Assembly: GCA_001801425.1 (NCBI GenBank)
Contig: MGXR01000017.1
Coordinates: 62,001 to 126,000 of the forward strand
Length of the DNA stretch: 64,000 nucleotides
From: Gammaproteobacteria bacterium RIFCSPHIGHO2_02_FULL_42_43
Lineage (GTDB): Bacteria > Pseudomonadota > Gammaproteobacteria > Coxiellales > Coxiellaceae
Direction of reading: 5' to 3'
Every line of letters begins with the position of its first letter. The first letter of the stretch is position 1. This document shows, one piece after another, positions 41,187-50,568 of the stretch. A program made the position numbers and the translations under genes. The notes beneath the pieces are model-generated. The model saw nothing but the letters and a program-made list of their open reading frames with translations. It was not told the DNA's origin and made no database searches.

Positions 41187-42314
41187 CTACACTTGTAAAC
41201 TTTTATTCAGAAACAATTTATTGAGTCCTTCTGTTTTAAGATGCCAATTATCACTAAAGTATTTTGTAGAGAGTTTCACCCGTCCGGGATCATACGATCC
41301 TATTATTTTAAGCTGATATTTTTTCGCAATATCATTAAAATATTGTTGGGCAACAAAAACCATCTGATAATTTTTATTCTTTTTTACCAATTGTTGATAT
41401 TCCAGTGGCGCTAGTGGCGGGAAATATAAAATCACACGAACATGATGTTGCACTAAGTATTTAATAAAAGAATCAAACAACTGAGTACTTTTGGGATCCA
41501 GCCGTGATTGAGACCAAAAATTTTTCCAACCATCAACGTGATTAACAACATAAGTATTCGCTTCAGCTGGTGTTGTTAATTCTTCGCTTGGCGTTGGTAA
41601 TCGCGCACCATCGGGTTGACGAACAAAACAGTTAGGGCAAATATCTACGGTATTAGATAGCACTCTGACATTCAAATTAATTCCGAGATTTTCTTTTTGT
41701 TTTAGAGATAAGGTCAGTTTATTGAACGACGCCATTAAATATTCTGAAGATAACAGTTGTGAATATTTTTCAAAAAAGCCAGATAGGCGAATATAATAAT
41801 CAAAAGAAAATCGCCGACCCAAAATCAAATTTTTCCCTTCGTTAAACTCCTTGATATATTCTGTTTTCCACAAAGTTTCCGGGCTGGATTTTGAAACTAT
41901 CCACGGATCTAAACAAATAATCAAAATTTTTGGTTGATATCCTTTTTTTTGCAGCAAATAATACAAAGCGATGTCGTCCTGAAGATTAGCCGATGAAACG
42001 CTTGCATTGAAAAAACGAGGCCTGTTAAAAACAGTGTGCGAGAGCGGCATAATATGACTGGAGCCCAACACAAAAATATCCGGCGCAACAGGCAATTTTT
42101 CCAACATAATTTTTTGCAACAGTCGCTCATTATAATTTGCTTGAACGATCATAGATTGGTTTTTCAAAAGTGCTTTCGACATCTTTTGCTCAACTTCAGC
42201 GCCATGTGAAAATTGATTACCCGGATCAACCCAATAATTAAATAACATTATAAATATCAGAAAAAACGAAATTGATAAGACGTAAATAATAAAAAATTTC
42301 TTATATAGTTTCAC
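41187..42314 (-). CDS. SGNH-like membrane-anchored partner of the MBOAT acetyltransferase
   Basis: One N-terminal transmembrane helix (about 9-28) anchors a periplasmic domain of the SGNH/AlgJ-DltD kind. The nucleophile block is VLGSSHI (Ser85 or Ser86) and the catalytic Asp-x-x-His is DNWHLKTEG (Asp355, His358) near the C-terminus. Such proteins take an acetyl group delivered by a partner MBOAT and pass it to a polysaccharide. It follows the MBOAT gene by 3 bases. Two cysteines in CPNC may form a disulfide. The modified sugar is unknown. Confidence 0.78.
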   Translation of the reverse strand: MKLYKKFFIIYVLSISFFLIFIMLFNYWVDPGNQFSHGAEVEQKMSKALLKNQSMIVQANYNERLLQKIMLEKLPVAPDIFVLGSSHIMPLSHTVFNRPRFFNASVSSANLQDDIALYYLLQKKGYQPKILIICLDPWIVSKSSPETLWKTEYIKEFNEGKNLILGRRFSFDYYIRLSGFFEKYSQLLSSEYLMASFNKLTLSLKQKENLGINLNVRVLSNTVDICPNCFVRQPDGARLPTPSEELTTPAEANTYVVNHVDGWKNFWSQSRLDPKSTQLFDSFIKYLVQHHVRVILYFPPLAPLEYQQLVKKNKNYQMVFVAQQYFNDIAKKYQLKIIGSYDPGRVKLSTKYFSDNWHLKTEGLNKLFLNKSLQV

Positions 42315-42317
42315 AAG

Positions 42318-43862
42318 CTAAAACCTAAAATAAAGAAAAATACTGGAAGCATGAACATAAATAATATCTAGAATAAATACAAGAATTACAGTACAAGTTC
42401 CAACAAGGTTGGGTTTCCAAGTTAACCGTGATTTAATATTTTCCCAAGAAATTAATGCGGGCCTATATTTATGCATAATCTGATATGAATTTGGCATAAA
42501 CCATACAATGATGAGAGAAATTAAAATAAGCGTAATAGCATGGAGAGATGCTACTGTATCGCTAGCCATCCATGTTGTCTGTGTACTGAAACTAACATGC
42601 AGCTTTAATAAAAATATCTTTGCTGCGAAAGGAATAGGCCAGTAGTTCGGCAATATCAATGGATTAAAAAACATTGCGTGTAAAATAGCATGCGCCGTCG
42701 AAAAGTTCGGGGCGCGAAAAAATACCCACGCAACCATCACCAATACAAAAGTAAACAAACATGCAACGACCCTGAAAACAATCGTGTTACTTTCACGAAG
42801 ATTAAAAATTTTCTTTAATGTCGCCCACCAATGATTACAACATAAATAAATTCCATGCAGACACCCCCATACTACGAATGTCCAACTTGCGCCATGCCAC
42901 AAACCACCCAAGAACATGGTGATCATTAAATTTAAATAACGTCGTGATGGGCCTTTGCGATTGCCGCCCAAGGGGATATACAAATAATCTCGTAAAAAAC
43001 GAGACAACGTCATATTCCATCGGCGCCAGAATTCAATAATGTTCAATGATTTGTATGGAGAATAAAAATTTACAGGTAATTTAATCCCGATTAGCAGCGA
43101 CAAACCAATCGCCATGTCAGAGTATCCAGAAAAATCAAAATATAATTCTAATGTATACGCCAAAGAAGAAATCCATGCATCCAACAATGAAATATGCGCA
43201 CTGTATATATCATAAATTGGGCTAACATACGCCCCAAGGTTGTCAGCTAAAATAGTTTTTTTAAAAAGACCGATACTAAATAAGATGATTCCGATACTAA
43301 AATTTCGATAGCTAAAAGAAAAAGTGCTGCTTTTGGTAAACTGCGGCATCACTTCTTTATGATGAATAATGGGGCCGGCAATAAGATGGGGGTAATACGT
43401 TACAAATAACGCATAATTCAGTAAATGATATTTTTGAACTAAGCCGCGATAACTATCCACTAAAAAAGCAATTTGCGTAAATGTAAAAAATGAAATTCCG
43501 ATAGGTAACACAATATTAAAACTCTCAAAATGATTATGTGAAATAATGTTGAGATTTTCAATAAAAAAATTGAAATATTTAAAGTAAGCGAGTAGCAATA
43601 AATTAAAAATAACCCCTGAGAACAACAAATATTTTTTTTGAGGTAAAGTTGTGGTGATAATATACTTTCCAATTAAAAAATTGATAACAATGGAAAAAAA
43701 AAGCAAAAACACATAATGATAATTATTCCAACCGTAAAAAATGATTGAAGTAACAAACAAAACAGTTAGTGCAGCCTGCTTACTGTATTTTGCGGTGAAA
43801 AAAAACAGTACTAGCGTTGCTGGCAAAAAACCAAAAATAAATATGAAGCTATTGAAAAGCAC
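42318..43862 (-). CDS. MBOAT-family O-acyltransferase (AlgI-like)
   Basis: This 514-residue polytopic protein with about 11 hydrophobic segments carries the MBOAT hallmarks: FWRRWNMTLSRFLRDYLYIPLGGNR, and FLGGLWHGASWTFVVWG with the active-site His, at about residue 320. It is expected to bring acyl groups, usually acetyl, across the inner membrane for polysaccharide O-acylation with the SGNH protein at 41187. The start is GTG at 43862, preceded by AAGGA at 10 bases. It is the first gene of a leftward cluster, divergent from the CDP-sugar operon. Confidence 0.92.
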   Translation of the reverse strand: MLFNSFIFIFGFLPATLVLFFFTAKYSKQAALTVLFVTSIIFYGWNNYHYVFLLFFSIVINFLIGKYIITTTLPQKKYLLFSGVIFNLLLLAYFKYFNFFIENLNIISHNHFESFNIVLPIGISFFTFTQIAFLVDSYRGLVQKYHLLNYALFVTYYPHLIAGPIIHHKEVMPQFTKSSTFSFSYRNFSIGIILFSIGLFKKTILADNLGAYVSPIYDIYSAHISLLDAWISSLAYTLELYFDFSGYSDMAIGLSLLIGIKLPVNFYSPYKSLNIIEFWRRWNMTLSRFLRDYLYIPLGGNRKGPSRRYLNLMITMFLGGLWHGASWTFVVWGCLHGIYLCCNHWWATLKKIFNLRESNTIVFRVVACLFTFVLVMVAWVFFRAPNFSTAHAILHAMFFNPLILPNYWPIPFAAKIFLLKLHVSFSTQTTWMASDTVASLHAITLILISLIIVWFMPNSYQIMHKYRPALISWENIKSRLTWKPNLVGTCTVILVFILDIIYVHASSIFLYFRF

Positions 43863-44016
43863 GGTCAGGCATTCCTTGTCCAGAATTCACCTTAATGATG
43901 AATTAGGATGATATGTGTCGTGCATACAAAAATCAACATTCTAGATTTTTATCACATTATGATCTACGATACAAAAAAGTAAAATGTTTGGTGAGCAATA
44001 CCAAGGGATGTGTGCG

Positions 44017-44814
44017 TTGAAAGCAGTGATTCTCGCCGGCGGTTTTGGCACCCGCATTTCAGAAGAAACCCACCTAAAGCCAAAACCCATGATTGAAATT
44101 GGTGATAAACCCATTCTATGGCATATCATGAAAATTTACAGCACGCATGGCATTAATGATTTTATTATCTGCTGTGGATACAAGGGGTACATTATCAAGG
44201 AATATTTTTCAAATTACTTCCTGCATATGTCTGATGTCACCTTCAACATGAAAAACAACCAAATTAAAGTGCATCATCATGAAGCAGAGCCTTGGCAAGT
44301 CACATTGATTAATACGGGTGAAAATACATTAACGGGCAGCCGATTGAAACGTGCTTTAAAATATTTAGACAGCGAAAAATCTTTTTGCTTCACTTATGGA
44401 GATGGTTTAGCAGATATCGATATTTCAAAGCAAATTGCCTTTCATAACATTCACGGAAAATTAGCAACCATTACCGCTGTTCAACCGCCAGCGCGCTATG
44501 GCGCTCTTAAAATAAATAATCATTGCGTCACTGGATTTACGGAAAAACCGCGCAACGAAGGTGGCTTGATAAACGGTGGATTTTTTGTACTGTCTCCAAA
44601 ATGTCTTGAATTAATTGATAGTGATAACACTAGTTGGGAAAAGGAACCACTCAATACACTAGCGTCATCGAATGAACTTATGGCATTTGAACATTACGGA
44701 TTTTGGCATCCAATGGACACCTTGCGTGATAAAAACTATTTAGAGAAATTATGGCAATCTGGAAGCGCTCCGTGGAAAATTTGGCATAAAAAAGAATTGC
44801 TGGCGAAAGTATGA
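44017..44814 (+). CDS. rfbF: Glucose-1-phosphate cytidylyltransferase
   Basis: RfbF makes CDP-glucose from CTP and glucose 1-phosphate, the entry point for CDP-6-deoxy sugars. Signatures are KAVILAGGFGTRISEETHLKPKPM, IICCGYKGYIIKEYFSNY and FTYGDGLADIDI. The frame is open to 43984, but AAGGG (44003-44007) sits 9 bases before a TTG at 44017, where the usual N-terminus MKAVILAGG begins; I chose it. The ATG at 44008 is an alternative. It heads a compact rightward operon running to 51318. Confidence 0.93.
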   Translation: MKAVILAGGFGTRISEETHLKPKPMIEIGDKPILWHIMKIYSTHGINDFIICCGYKGYIIKEYFSNYFLHMSDVTFNMKNNQIKVHHHEAEPWQVTLINTGENTLTGSRLKRALKYLDSEKSFCFTYGDGLADIDISKQIAFHNIHGKLATITAVQPPARYGALKINNHCVTGFTEKPRNEGGLINGGFFVLSPKCLELIDSDNTSWEKEPLNTLASSNELMAFEHYGFWHPMDTLRDKNYLEKLWQSGSAPWKIWHKKELLAKV

Positions 44815-44817
44815 AAA

Positions 44818-45912
44818 ATGAATAACAAAATCACTGCGTTAATTCCCACTTTTCAACGCCCTCAATTTTTGCAAAGAGCGATACGAAGCGTGCTCAATCA
44901 AACACATCAAAATTTACAAGTATCTGTATTTGACAATGCGTCAAACGATGGCACGAGAGAGATGGTGCAGGCTATGCAACAGCAAGATGGCAGAATTTTT
45001 TATCATTGCCATAAAGCAAATATGGGTGCTTTGAAAAATTTTAAATACGCTTTTGGCACAATCAATACACCTTATTTTTCTATATTGAGTGACGATGATG
45101 CTTTAATCGATGATTTTTATGAAAATGCCATTCAAATTTTAGAAAAGCATGAAGATATTATGTTTGTTATTTTTAATACGTTGCTAATAGATGAAAATTC
45201 TAATCTAATAGGAAATAGAACAAGCACAAATTCGTTAACAATTTTTCGCAATGATGAGCGATTTAACGCTACATCCATTGCTAATCTTCCATCAACCTGG
45301 ACATCAATGCTTTTCAGAAAAGAAGTTGCAACAATTTACACGAAAATGCAGGATCAGTTTGACATTGCTGCGGACATGAAATTCCTTATGCTAGCGCGCA
45401 CGAAATATCATTTCGCGTATTATTCTAAAGTAGGCGCATTTTTTACGTATCATTCAAATACAGCGAGTACACAAAGGCCCTACTTTGACCTGATGCATCA
45501 CGCCGTTCAAATTTCGCGTTACATTGAAATATACTATGATTCCTCAATATCTCAGCTGGCAAAAGAACAAGCGTATTTAACAGTTAAAAATATGTTATCA
45601 CCTAGTATAAAAAATAATTTTGACGCTTGCAGTACTTCGATAAAACAGGCCATTAAAAAAATTTGCAATCATCCTAACTTAGAAAAAAAAGTAATTGATG
45701 ATGAAATTACCTGTGCAAAACGCGCTGGATTTAACATAACCGCCTTCATTTTAAATCAAATTTACAAGAATAAAATTGTGAATTATTTTGTTCGAATGTT
45801 TTTCTCTCGATATTACGAAAAACATAAGGCGCATCACGCAGTTAAAATGACCGTGTTACAAAACACTGCATACAAAAAAATGTTTGAAAAATTAAAAGCG
45901 CTCACCGCATGA
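44818..45912 (+). CDS. GT2-family glycosyltransferase
   Basis: This GT-A-fold family 2 glycosyltransferase has ALIPTFQRPQFLQRAIRSVLNQTHQN at the start, VFDNASNDGT, and the metal-binding ILSDDDALI (DxD). The C-terminal half is less conserved and has basic, helix-like stretches. It lies between rfbF and rfbG, with a 4-base overlap with rfbG, so it probably transfers the CDP-derived sugar made by this operon or the next sugar. Linkage and acceptor are not known. Confidence 0.87.
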   Translation: MNNKITALIPTFQRPQFLQRAIRSVLNQTHQNLQVSVFDNASNDGTREMVQAMQQQDGRIFYHCHKANMGALKNFKYAFGTINTPYFSILSDDDALIDDFYENAIQILEKHEDIMFVIFNTLLIDENSNLIGNRTSTNSLTIFRNDERFNATSIANLPSTWTSMLFRKEVATIYTKMQDQFDIAADMKFLMLARTKYHFAYYSKVGAFFTYHSNTASTQRPYFDLMHHAVQISRYIEIYYDSSISQLAKEQAYLTVKNMLSPSIKNNFDACSTSIKQAIKKICNHPNLEKKVIDDEITCAKRAGFNITAFILNQIYKNKIVNYFVRMFFSRYYEKHKAHHAVKMTVLQNTAYKKMFEKLKALTA

Positions 45913-47003
45913 AAAGCACAATCAATTGGGCTGATCAAACTATTATGATAACTGGGCATACCGGATTTAAAGGCGCATGGTTGTCTTTATTATTACGTCA
46001 ATTGGGTGCTTGCGTTCATGGTTATGCGCTTAACCCATCAATCCAGCCCAACTTATTCACCATAACAAAAATTAATTCTGTGTTGGCCTCAGATACACGC
46101 GCTGATTTAATGGATCTTGCACAACTAAAATTTGCATTACAAAAATCGCAACCCGCTATTATTTTTCATCTCGCTGCACAATCTTTGGTGAGAGAAAGTT
46201 ATCGTAATCCTCTGGACACATTAAACAGTAATGTCATTGGGACAGTACATTTATTAGAGGCAGCGCGTGAAATTGATTCTATTCGCGCAATTATTGTGGT
46301 TACCACTGACAAAGTTTATGAAAATAATGAATCTGAAAATGCATATTCTGAAAATGATCCTCTCGGTGGTCATGATATTTATAGTGCAAGCAAAGCGGCC
46401 GCAGAAATTATTACCGCAAGCTATCGCCGTAGTTTTTTTAATGCATCTTCGACAAAGTCAGTGAACATTGCAACTGCGCGCGCAGGAAATGTTTTTGGTG
46501 GTGGTGATTGGGCAATGGATAGATTAATTCCGGACTGTATCCGTTCGTTTCAAAAAAAAATACCTGTGCAATTACGTTTTCCTAACTCAGTTCGTCCATG
46601 GCAACACGTGCTTGAACCGTTGCGCGGATATTTACAATTAGCTGAAAAATTATTATCGCCCGACGGAAAGCAATTTTCCCATGCTTGGAATTTTGGGCCA
46701 GATATTAATAATGATCTCACGGTTGGCACAATTGCTAATACAATAGCAAGACTCTGGGGAAAAGATGCGGTAGTAGTGATTGATAAATCAAAATCGCATC
46801 CGCATGAAGCGCACATGCTTCAATTAAACAGCAAAGAAGCGCGGAAAAAACTTCACTGGAAGCCACGATGGGAGTTTGAATACGCATTACAACAAACGGT
46901 ATCCTGGTATAAAGCATGGCAACAAGATAAAAATATGTTTGAATTTTGCAACCAGCAAATTCAAGCTTACATGACCGAAAAAGAATATGCCAAATCGATT
47001 TGA
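45909..47003 (+). CDS. rfbG: CDP-glucose 4,6-dehydratase
   Basis: RfbG converts CDP-glucose to CDP-4-keto-6-deoxyglucose. The 364-residue protein shows the NAD-binding TGHTGFKGAWL, HLAAQSLVRESYRNPLDT, TTDKVYEN and the catalytic Tyr-x3-Lys of DIYSASKAAAE, plus GNVFGGGDWAMDRLIPD, all specific for this dehydratase. It is preceded by rfbF and followed by an epimerase with a 17-base overlap. There are no ddhC/ddhD-type 3-deoxygenation genes, so the pathway branches off differently from that of the 3,6-dideoxyhexoses. Confidence 0.95.
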   Translation: MKSTINWADQTIMITGHTGFKGAWLSLLLRQLGACVHGYALNPSIQPNLFTITKINSVLASDTRADLMDLAQLKFALQKSQPAIIFHLAAQSLVRESYRNPLDTLNSNVIGTVHLLEAAREIDSIRAIIVVTTDKVYENNESENAYSENDPLGGHDIYSASKAAAEIITASYRRSFFNASSTKSVNIATARAGNVFGGGDWAMDRLIPDCIRSFQKKIPVQLRFPNSVRPWQHVLEPLRGYLQLAEKLLSPDGKQFSHAWNFGPDINNDLTVGTIANTIARLWGKDAVVVIDKSKSHPHEAHMLQLNSKEARKKLHWKPRWEFEYALQQTVSWYKAWQQDKNMFEFCNQQIQAYMTEKEYAKSI

Positions 47004-47550
47004 TGTGCTAAATACAAAAATATCTTCACTGAAGATCATTCAGCGAAAAATATTAAGCGATGATCGCGGGTATTTGGAACGTTTGTTTTGTTTTGAAGAA
47101 TTAAGGACGGTGATTGCTGAAAAAAATATTGTTCAAGTAAATCATACGTTGACTAAAACACGCGGAATCATTCGCGGTATGCATTTCCAAATACCACCGC
47201 ATGCAGAAATAAAATTGGTGAGTTGTCTTAAAGGCGAAGTGTTTGATGTAGCAATCGATTTAAGAAAAAATTCACCGACTTTTTTATCGCACCATGCGGA
47301 AATTTTAAATGAAAATAATTACAAGACTTTTTTAATTCCAGAAGGTTTTGCGCACGGATTTCAAACCCTCGCTGACGATTGCGAAATGCTATATTTTCAC
47401 ACTAGTGCTTATTGTAAAGAAGCTGAACGTGCTCTGAATGCGCTTGATCCACGGCTCAACATATCTTGGCCGTTGCCCCTCACTTTTCGTTCTGAACGTG
47501 ATGAATCACATCCACTACTTACTCAAGATTTTACAGGGGTTTTGGTATGA
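46987..47550 (+). CDS. RmlC-like 3- or 3,5-epimerase of a 4-keto-6-deoxy sugar
   Basis: This 187-residue cupin is of the dTDP-4-keto-6-deoxyglucose 3,5-epimerase type. Conserved segments are LSDDRGYLERLF, TRGIIRGMHFQIPPHAEIKLVSC with the catalytic His, VFDVAIDLRKNSPTF, FLIPEGFAHGFQTL and YFHTSAYC. In this operon it should act on CDP-4-keto-6-deoxyglucose before C-methylation, as in yersiniose- or virenose-like pathways. It overlaps rfbG by 17 bases and the methyltransferase gene by 4 bases. It is not possible to say whether C3, C5 or both are inverted. Confidence 0.88.
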   Translation: MPNRFDVLNTKISSLKIIQRKILSDDRGYLERLFCFEELRTVIAEKNIVQVNHTLTKTRGIIRGMHFQIPPHAEIKLVSCLKGEVFDVAIDLRKNSPTFLSHHAEILNENNYKTFLIPEGFAHGFQTLADDCEMLYFHTSAYCKEAERALNALDPRLNISWPLPLTFRSERDESHPLLTQDFTGVLV

Positions 47551-48773
47551 AATGCCGACATTGCTATGCACAAGTCACATTGCCATTGATTGACCTGGGA
47601 AGTGCGCCGCCATCTAACGCATACTTAACTCTTGAAAATATAAATGCGCCCGAGAAATGTTTTCCGCTTCGCGTGCTGGTATGTGAGCAATGCTGGTTAG
47701 CGCAAACTGAGGATTTTTCAGATGCCGCAGAATTATTTAACAACGACTATGCTTATTTCAGTGGTTTTTCGAGCAGTTGGTTAACGCATTGCAAGAATTA
47801 TGTGGATGAAATGATAGTGCGTTTTAATTTAAATGGTTGTCATCATGTAATTGAAGTTGCAGCTAACGATGGATATTTATTGCAATATGTAAAAGCAAAA
47901 AATATTCCATGCGTCGGGATTGAGCCGACTGCCAGTACTGCGAAGGCTGCGCGTGAAAAAGGCATTCCTATTATTGAGGAATTTTTTGGTGTCGCGCTGG
48001 CAAAAAAATTAATTGCGCAAAACAAGAAAGCTGATTTAATGATCGCTAACAATGTATTAGCGCATGTGCCAGATATAAACGATTTTGTTTCCGGATTTAC
48101 TTTATTGCTCAATGAAAATGGTGTTGCCACATTTGAATTTCCGCATTTGTTAAAATTAATTGAAGAAAATCAATTTGACACTATTTATCATGAACATTTT
48201 TCCTACTTATCGTTCACTGCGGTGAATAAAATATTTTTAGATAATGGCATTAAAATATTTGATGTTGAAGAACTTGATACACATGGCGGCAGTTTACGCA
48301 TATTTGCGCAACGCATCGATACAGGAATACAGCCTTGTTCTTCTCGCGCAAAACTTTTATTACAAAAAGAAAAAAATCATCGGGTGCTAACGAGAAATTA
48401 TTATTTAAAATTCCAAAAGAGGGTTGATAAAATAAAAAATGATTTTTTATCATTTTTGTTAAATGCTAAAAAAGAAGGGAGATTGGTTGCGGGCTATGGC
48501 GCTGCTGCCAAAGGGAATACACTAATCAATTACGCATCGATTCGTTCCGATTTAATTTCGTTTGTTGTTGATCGAAATCCGGCAAAACAGGGAAAAATGT
48601 TGCCGGGCAGTCATATTCCCATTTGTGATGAAGCCGCACTTAAAAAATTAAAGCCGGACTATATTGTTATCTTTCCGTGGAATTTAAAAACTGAGATAAT
48701 GCAACAGCTCCTATATATATCAGAATGGGGTGCGCGATTTGTTACAGCAGTGCCGGAGTTGAAGGTATTATGA
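47547..48773 (+). CDS. Sugar C-methyltransferase (zinc-type), copy 3
   Basis: Cys3/Cys6 and Cys46/Cys49 form the N-terminal zinc site. The SAM domain shows VIEVAANDGYLLQYV, NNVLAHVPDINDF, YHEHFSYLSFTAV and the C-terminal VAGYGAAAKGNTLINYA, as in TylC3-like 3-C-methyltransferases. It probably methylates C3 of the epimerised CDP-4-keto-6-deoxy sugar. The stop overlaps the aminotransferase start by 4 bases (ATGA). The sequence is distinct from copies 1 and 2, so it has its own substrate. The product would be a branched, then 4-aminated, sugar. Confidence 0.88.
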   Translation: MKCRHCYAQVTLPLIDLGSAPPSNAYLTLENINAPEKCFPLRVLVCEQCWLAQTEDFSDAAELFNNDYAYFSGFSSSWLTHCKNYVDEMIVRFNLNGCHHVIEVAANDGYLLQYVKAKNIPCVGIEPTASTAKAAREKGIPIIEEFFGVALAKKLIAQNKKADLMIANNVLAHVPDINDFVSGFTLLLNENGVATFEFPHLLKLIEENQFDTIYHEHFSYLSFTAVNKIFLDNGIKIFDVEELDTHGGSLRIFAQRIDTGIQPCSSRAKLLLQKEKNHRVLTRNYYLKFQKRVDKIKNDFLSFLLNAKKEGRLVAGYGAAAKGNTLINYASIRSDLISFVVDRNPAKQGKMLPGSHIPICDEAALKKLKPDYIVIFPWNLKTEIMQQLLYISEWGARFVTAVPELKVL

Positions 48774-49891
48774 AATCCCGTATTTATTACACTAAACCAT
48801 CAATTACCGATCTAGAAGTTTCATATGCTACTGATGCAGCTAAATTTGGTTGGGGTGATCGTTGTTATGATTATATTTATCGTTTCGAAAATGAATTTAA
48901 AGTCTACTTAAATTCAAAATTTGCGATTGCGACATCAAGTTGCACCGGCGCTTTACATATTGGACTTTCTGCTCTGGATATTAAACCAGGCGATGAAGTC
49001 ATTCTCGCTGATACTAACTGGATCGCTACAGTTGCGCCGATAGTACAGTTAGGCGCAACACCCGTATTTGTTGATATTTTATCGGATACTTGGTGTATTA
49101 ATCCTAAATTAGCTGAAGCGGCTATCACGCCTAAAACCAAGGCAATTATCGTCACTCATTTGTATGGCAATCTATGCGATATGAAAACGATGCTTGAGAT
49201 TGGAAAACGGCATAATATTTTTATCATTGAGGATGCTGCAGAAGCGCTGGGATCGCAACTGCGCAATGAGAAAGCTGGTAGCATGGGTATATTTGGAATT
49301 TTTTCCTTTCATGGGACAAAAACACTAACCACAGGCGAAGGCGGAATGTTCGTCACTAATAATGCGGCGTTATATGAAAAAGTATTAACACTTTCTAACC
49401 ATGGTCGCTCACGAAATCAAACCAAGCAGTTTTGGCCAGACACTATTGGTTTTAAATACAAGATGTCCAACATACAAGCAGCGATTGGTTGTGCGCAAAT
49501 CAAGCGTATACATGAACTGATCAACCGAAAGCGAGAAATATTATCTTACTACAAACAAAATTTAAAAAATATTTCGTGCATTTCGATGAACCCTGAACCA
49601 ACCGGAACAGTGAATAGTGCGTGGATGCCAACCATTGTTTTTGATAAAAACTTGTGTATTACTCAAGAAAATTTGCAGTCGGCATTCAAAAATGGAAATG
49701 TTGATGCGCGTGTTTTTTTTCATCCTTTATCTAGCCTGCCAATGTTTTCATCCCATCCTAAAAATCCTCTAGCGCTAGACATTTCAAAACGCGCTATTAA
49801 TCTACCCAGTTATCACGATATGACAAGATCGGAACAAGATCGTATTATTGAAATAATCCAATCTCTTTTGATTAACGTTTGCAATTTTTAG
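48770..49891 (+). CDS. DegT-family sugar aminotransferase (PerA/RfbE-like)
   Basis: This 373-residue PLP transaminase has the lysine in FSFHGTKTLTTGEGGMF; the GEGG form is typical of 4-keto-sugar transaminases such as perosamine synthase. Also present are SSCTGALHIGL, VTHLYGN, IEDAAEALGS and KMSNIQAAIGCAQIKRI. The frame extends upstream to 48725, but the ATG at 48770 overlaps the stop of the methyltransferase gene and gives the normal N-terminus. It should aminate C4 of the CDP-branched sugar. The next gene is an N-acyltransferase. Confidence 0.9.
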   Translation: MKSRIYYTKPSITDLEVSYATDAAKFGWGDRCYDYIYRFENEFKVYLNSKFAIATSSCTGALHIGLSALDIKPGDEVILADTNWIATVAPIVQLGATPVFVDILSDTWCINPKLAEAAITPKTKAIIVTHLYGNLCDMKTMLEIGKRHNIFIIEDAAEALGSQLRNEKAGSMGIFGIFSFHGTKTLTTGEGGMFVTNNAALYEKVLTLSNHGRSRNQTKQFWPDTIGFKYKMSNIQAAIGCAQIKRIHELINRKREILSYYKQNLKNISCISMNPEPTGTVNSAWMPTIVFDKNLCITQENLQSAFKNGNVDARVFFHPLSSLPMFSSHPKNPLALDISKRAINLPSYHDMTRSEQDRIIEIIQSLLINVCNF

Positions 49892-49901
49892 TGGATTGGC
49901 A

Positions 49902-50543
49902 ATGGAAAAAAAATTTATTACCAATGTATCTGAGAATTTTAAATTGATCAAACAGCAAAATAGCATAGTTTCCGCGTGGAAAATGGCTATTCCATTGCAA
50001 AATAACCAAGGTTTTTTGCTTCCTATTTGCAAGGCACATATTGCAGAACCACAAATCTGTGAAAAATTAACCCGCTGGAGAAATACAGCTATGTTAGCTT
50101 TTCAAACACAGTTTATTGCCACACCACAAAGAACCCACGTTTGGCTAAAAAAGCTAATTAACGAATCCCCAACTAGGGTATTATTTTTAATCACTGATGA
50201 AAAAAAAACTGAGGTTGGTCATGTCGGATTGACTAATCCAAATAAAACCTACCTCATCGAACTTGATAATGTACTGCGCGGTGAGCTCAATATGTCTCCT
50301 GGAATTATGGCTAATGCAGTTACATCATTAATAAGCTGGGTAAAAACCATTACTCTAACAAAAGAGGTTTTTTTGCGCGTTTTCGAAGATAACATGCGCG
50401 CGGTCAACTTTTATCATCAGTTGGGATTTAAAACTTGCTTGCGTGAACCGCTCAAGAAAATAGAATCAAAAGAATCTATCACTTATCTTCCTGCGACTGA
50501 TGATGTATGCGATAAAATTTATTTGCATATGTTTTTATCTTAA
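49902..50543 (+). CDS. GNAT-family N-acetyltransferase (PseH/RimJ-like)
   Basis: This 213-residue protein of the GNAT fold has RWRNTAMLAFQTQ, a segment TEVGHVGLTNP, and the late FLRVFEDNMRAVNFYHQLGFK, the usual acetyl-CoA and acceptor parts. Such enzymes acetylate 4-amino sugars of nucleotide-sugar pathways. Its position directly after the aminotransferase implies N-acetylation of the CDP-branched 4-amino sugar. The formyltransferase in the pse operon makes this one unlikely to be the missing PseH, although it cannot be excluded. The start is ATG 49902; a TTG at 49896 is also open. Confidence 0.8.
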   Translation: MEKKFITNVSENFKLIKQQNSIVSAWKMAIPLQNNQGFLLPICKAHIAEPQICEKLTRWRNTAMLAFQTQFIATPQRTHVWLKKLINESPTRVLFLITDEKKTEVGHVGLTNPNKTYLIELDNVLRGELNMSPGIMANAVTSLISWVKTITLTKEVFLRVFEDNMRAVNFYHQLGFKTCLREPLKKIESKESITYLPATDDVCDKIYLHMFLS

Positions 50544-50568
50544 TTGTAGAAAACTAATAAGGGTCTTT

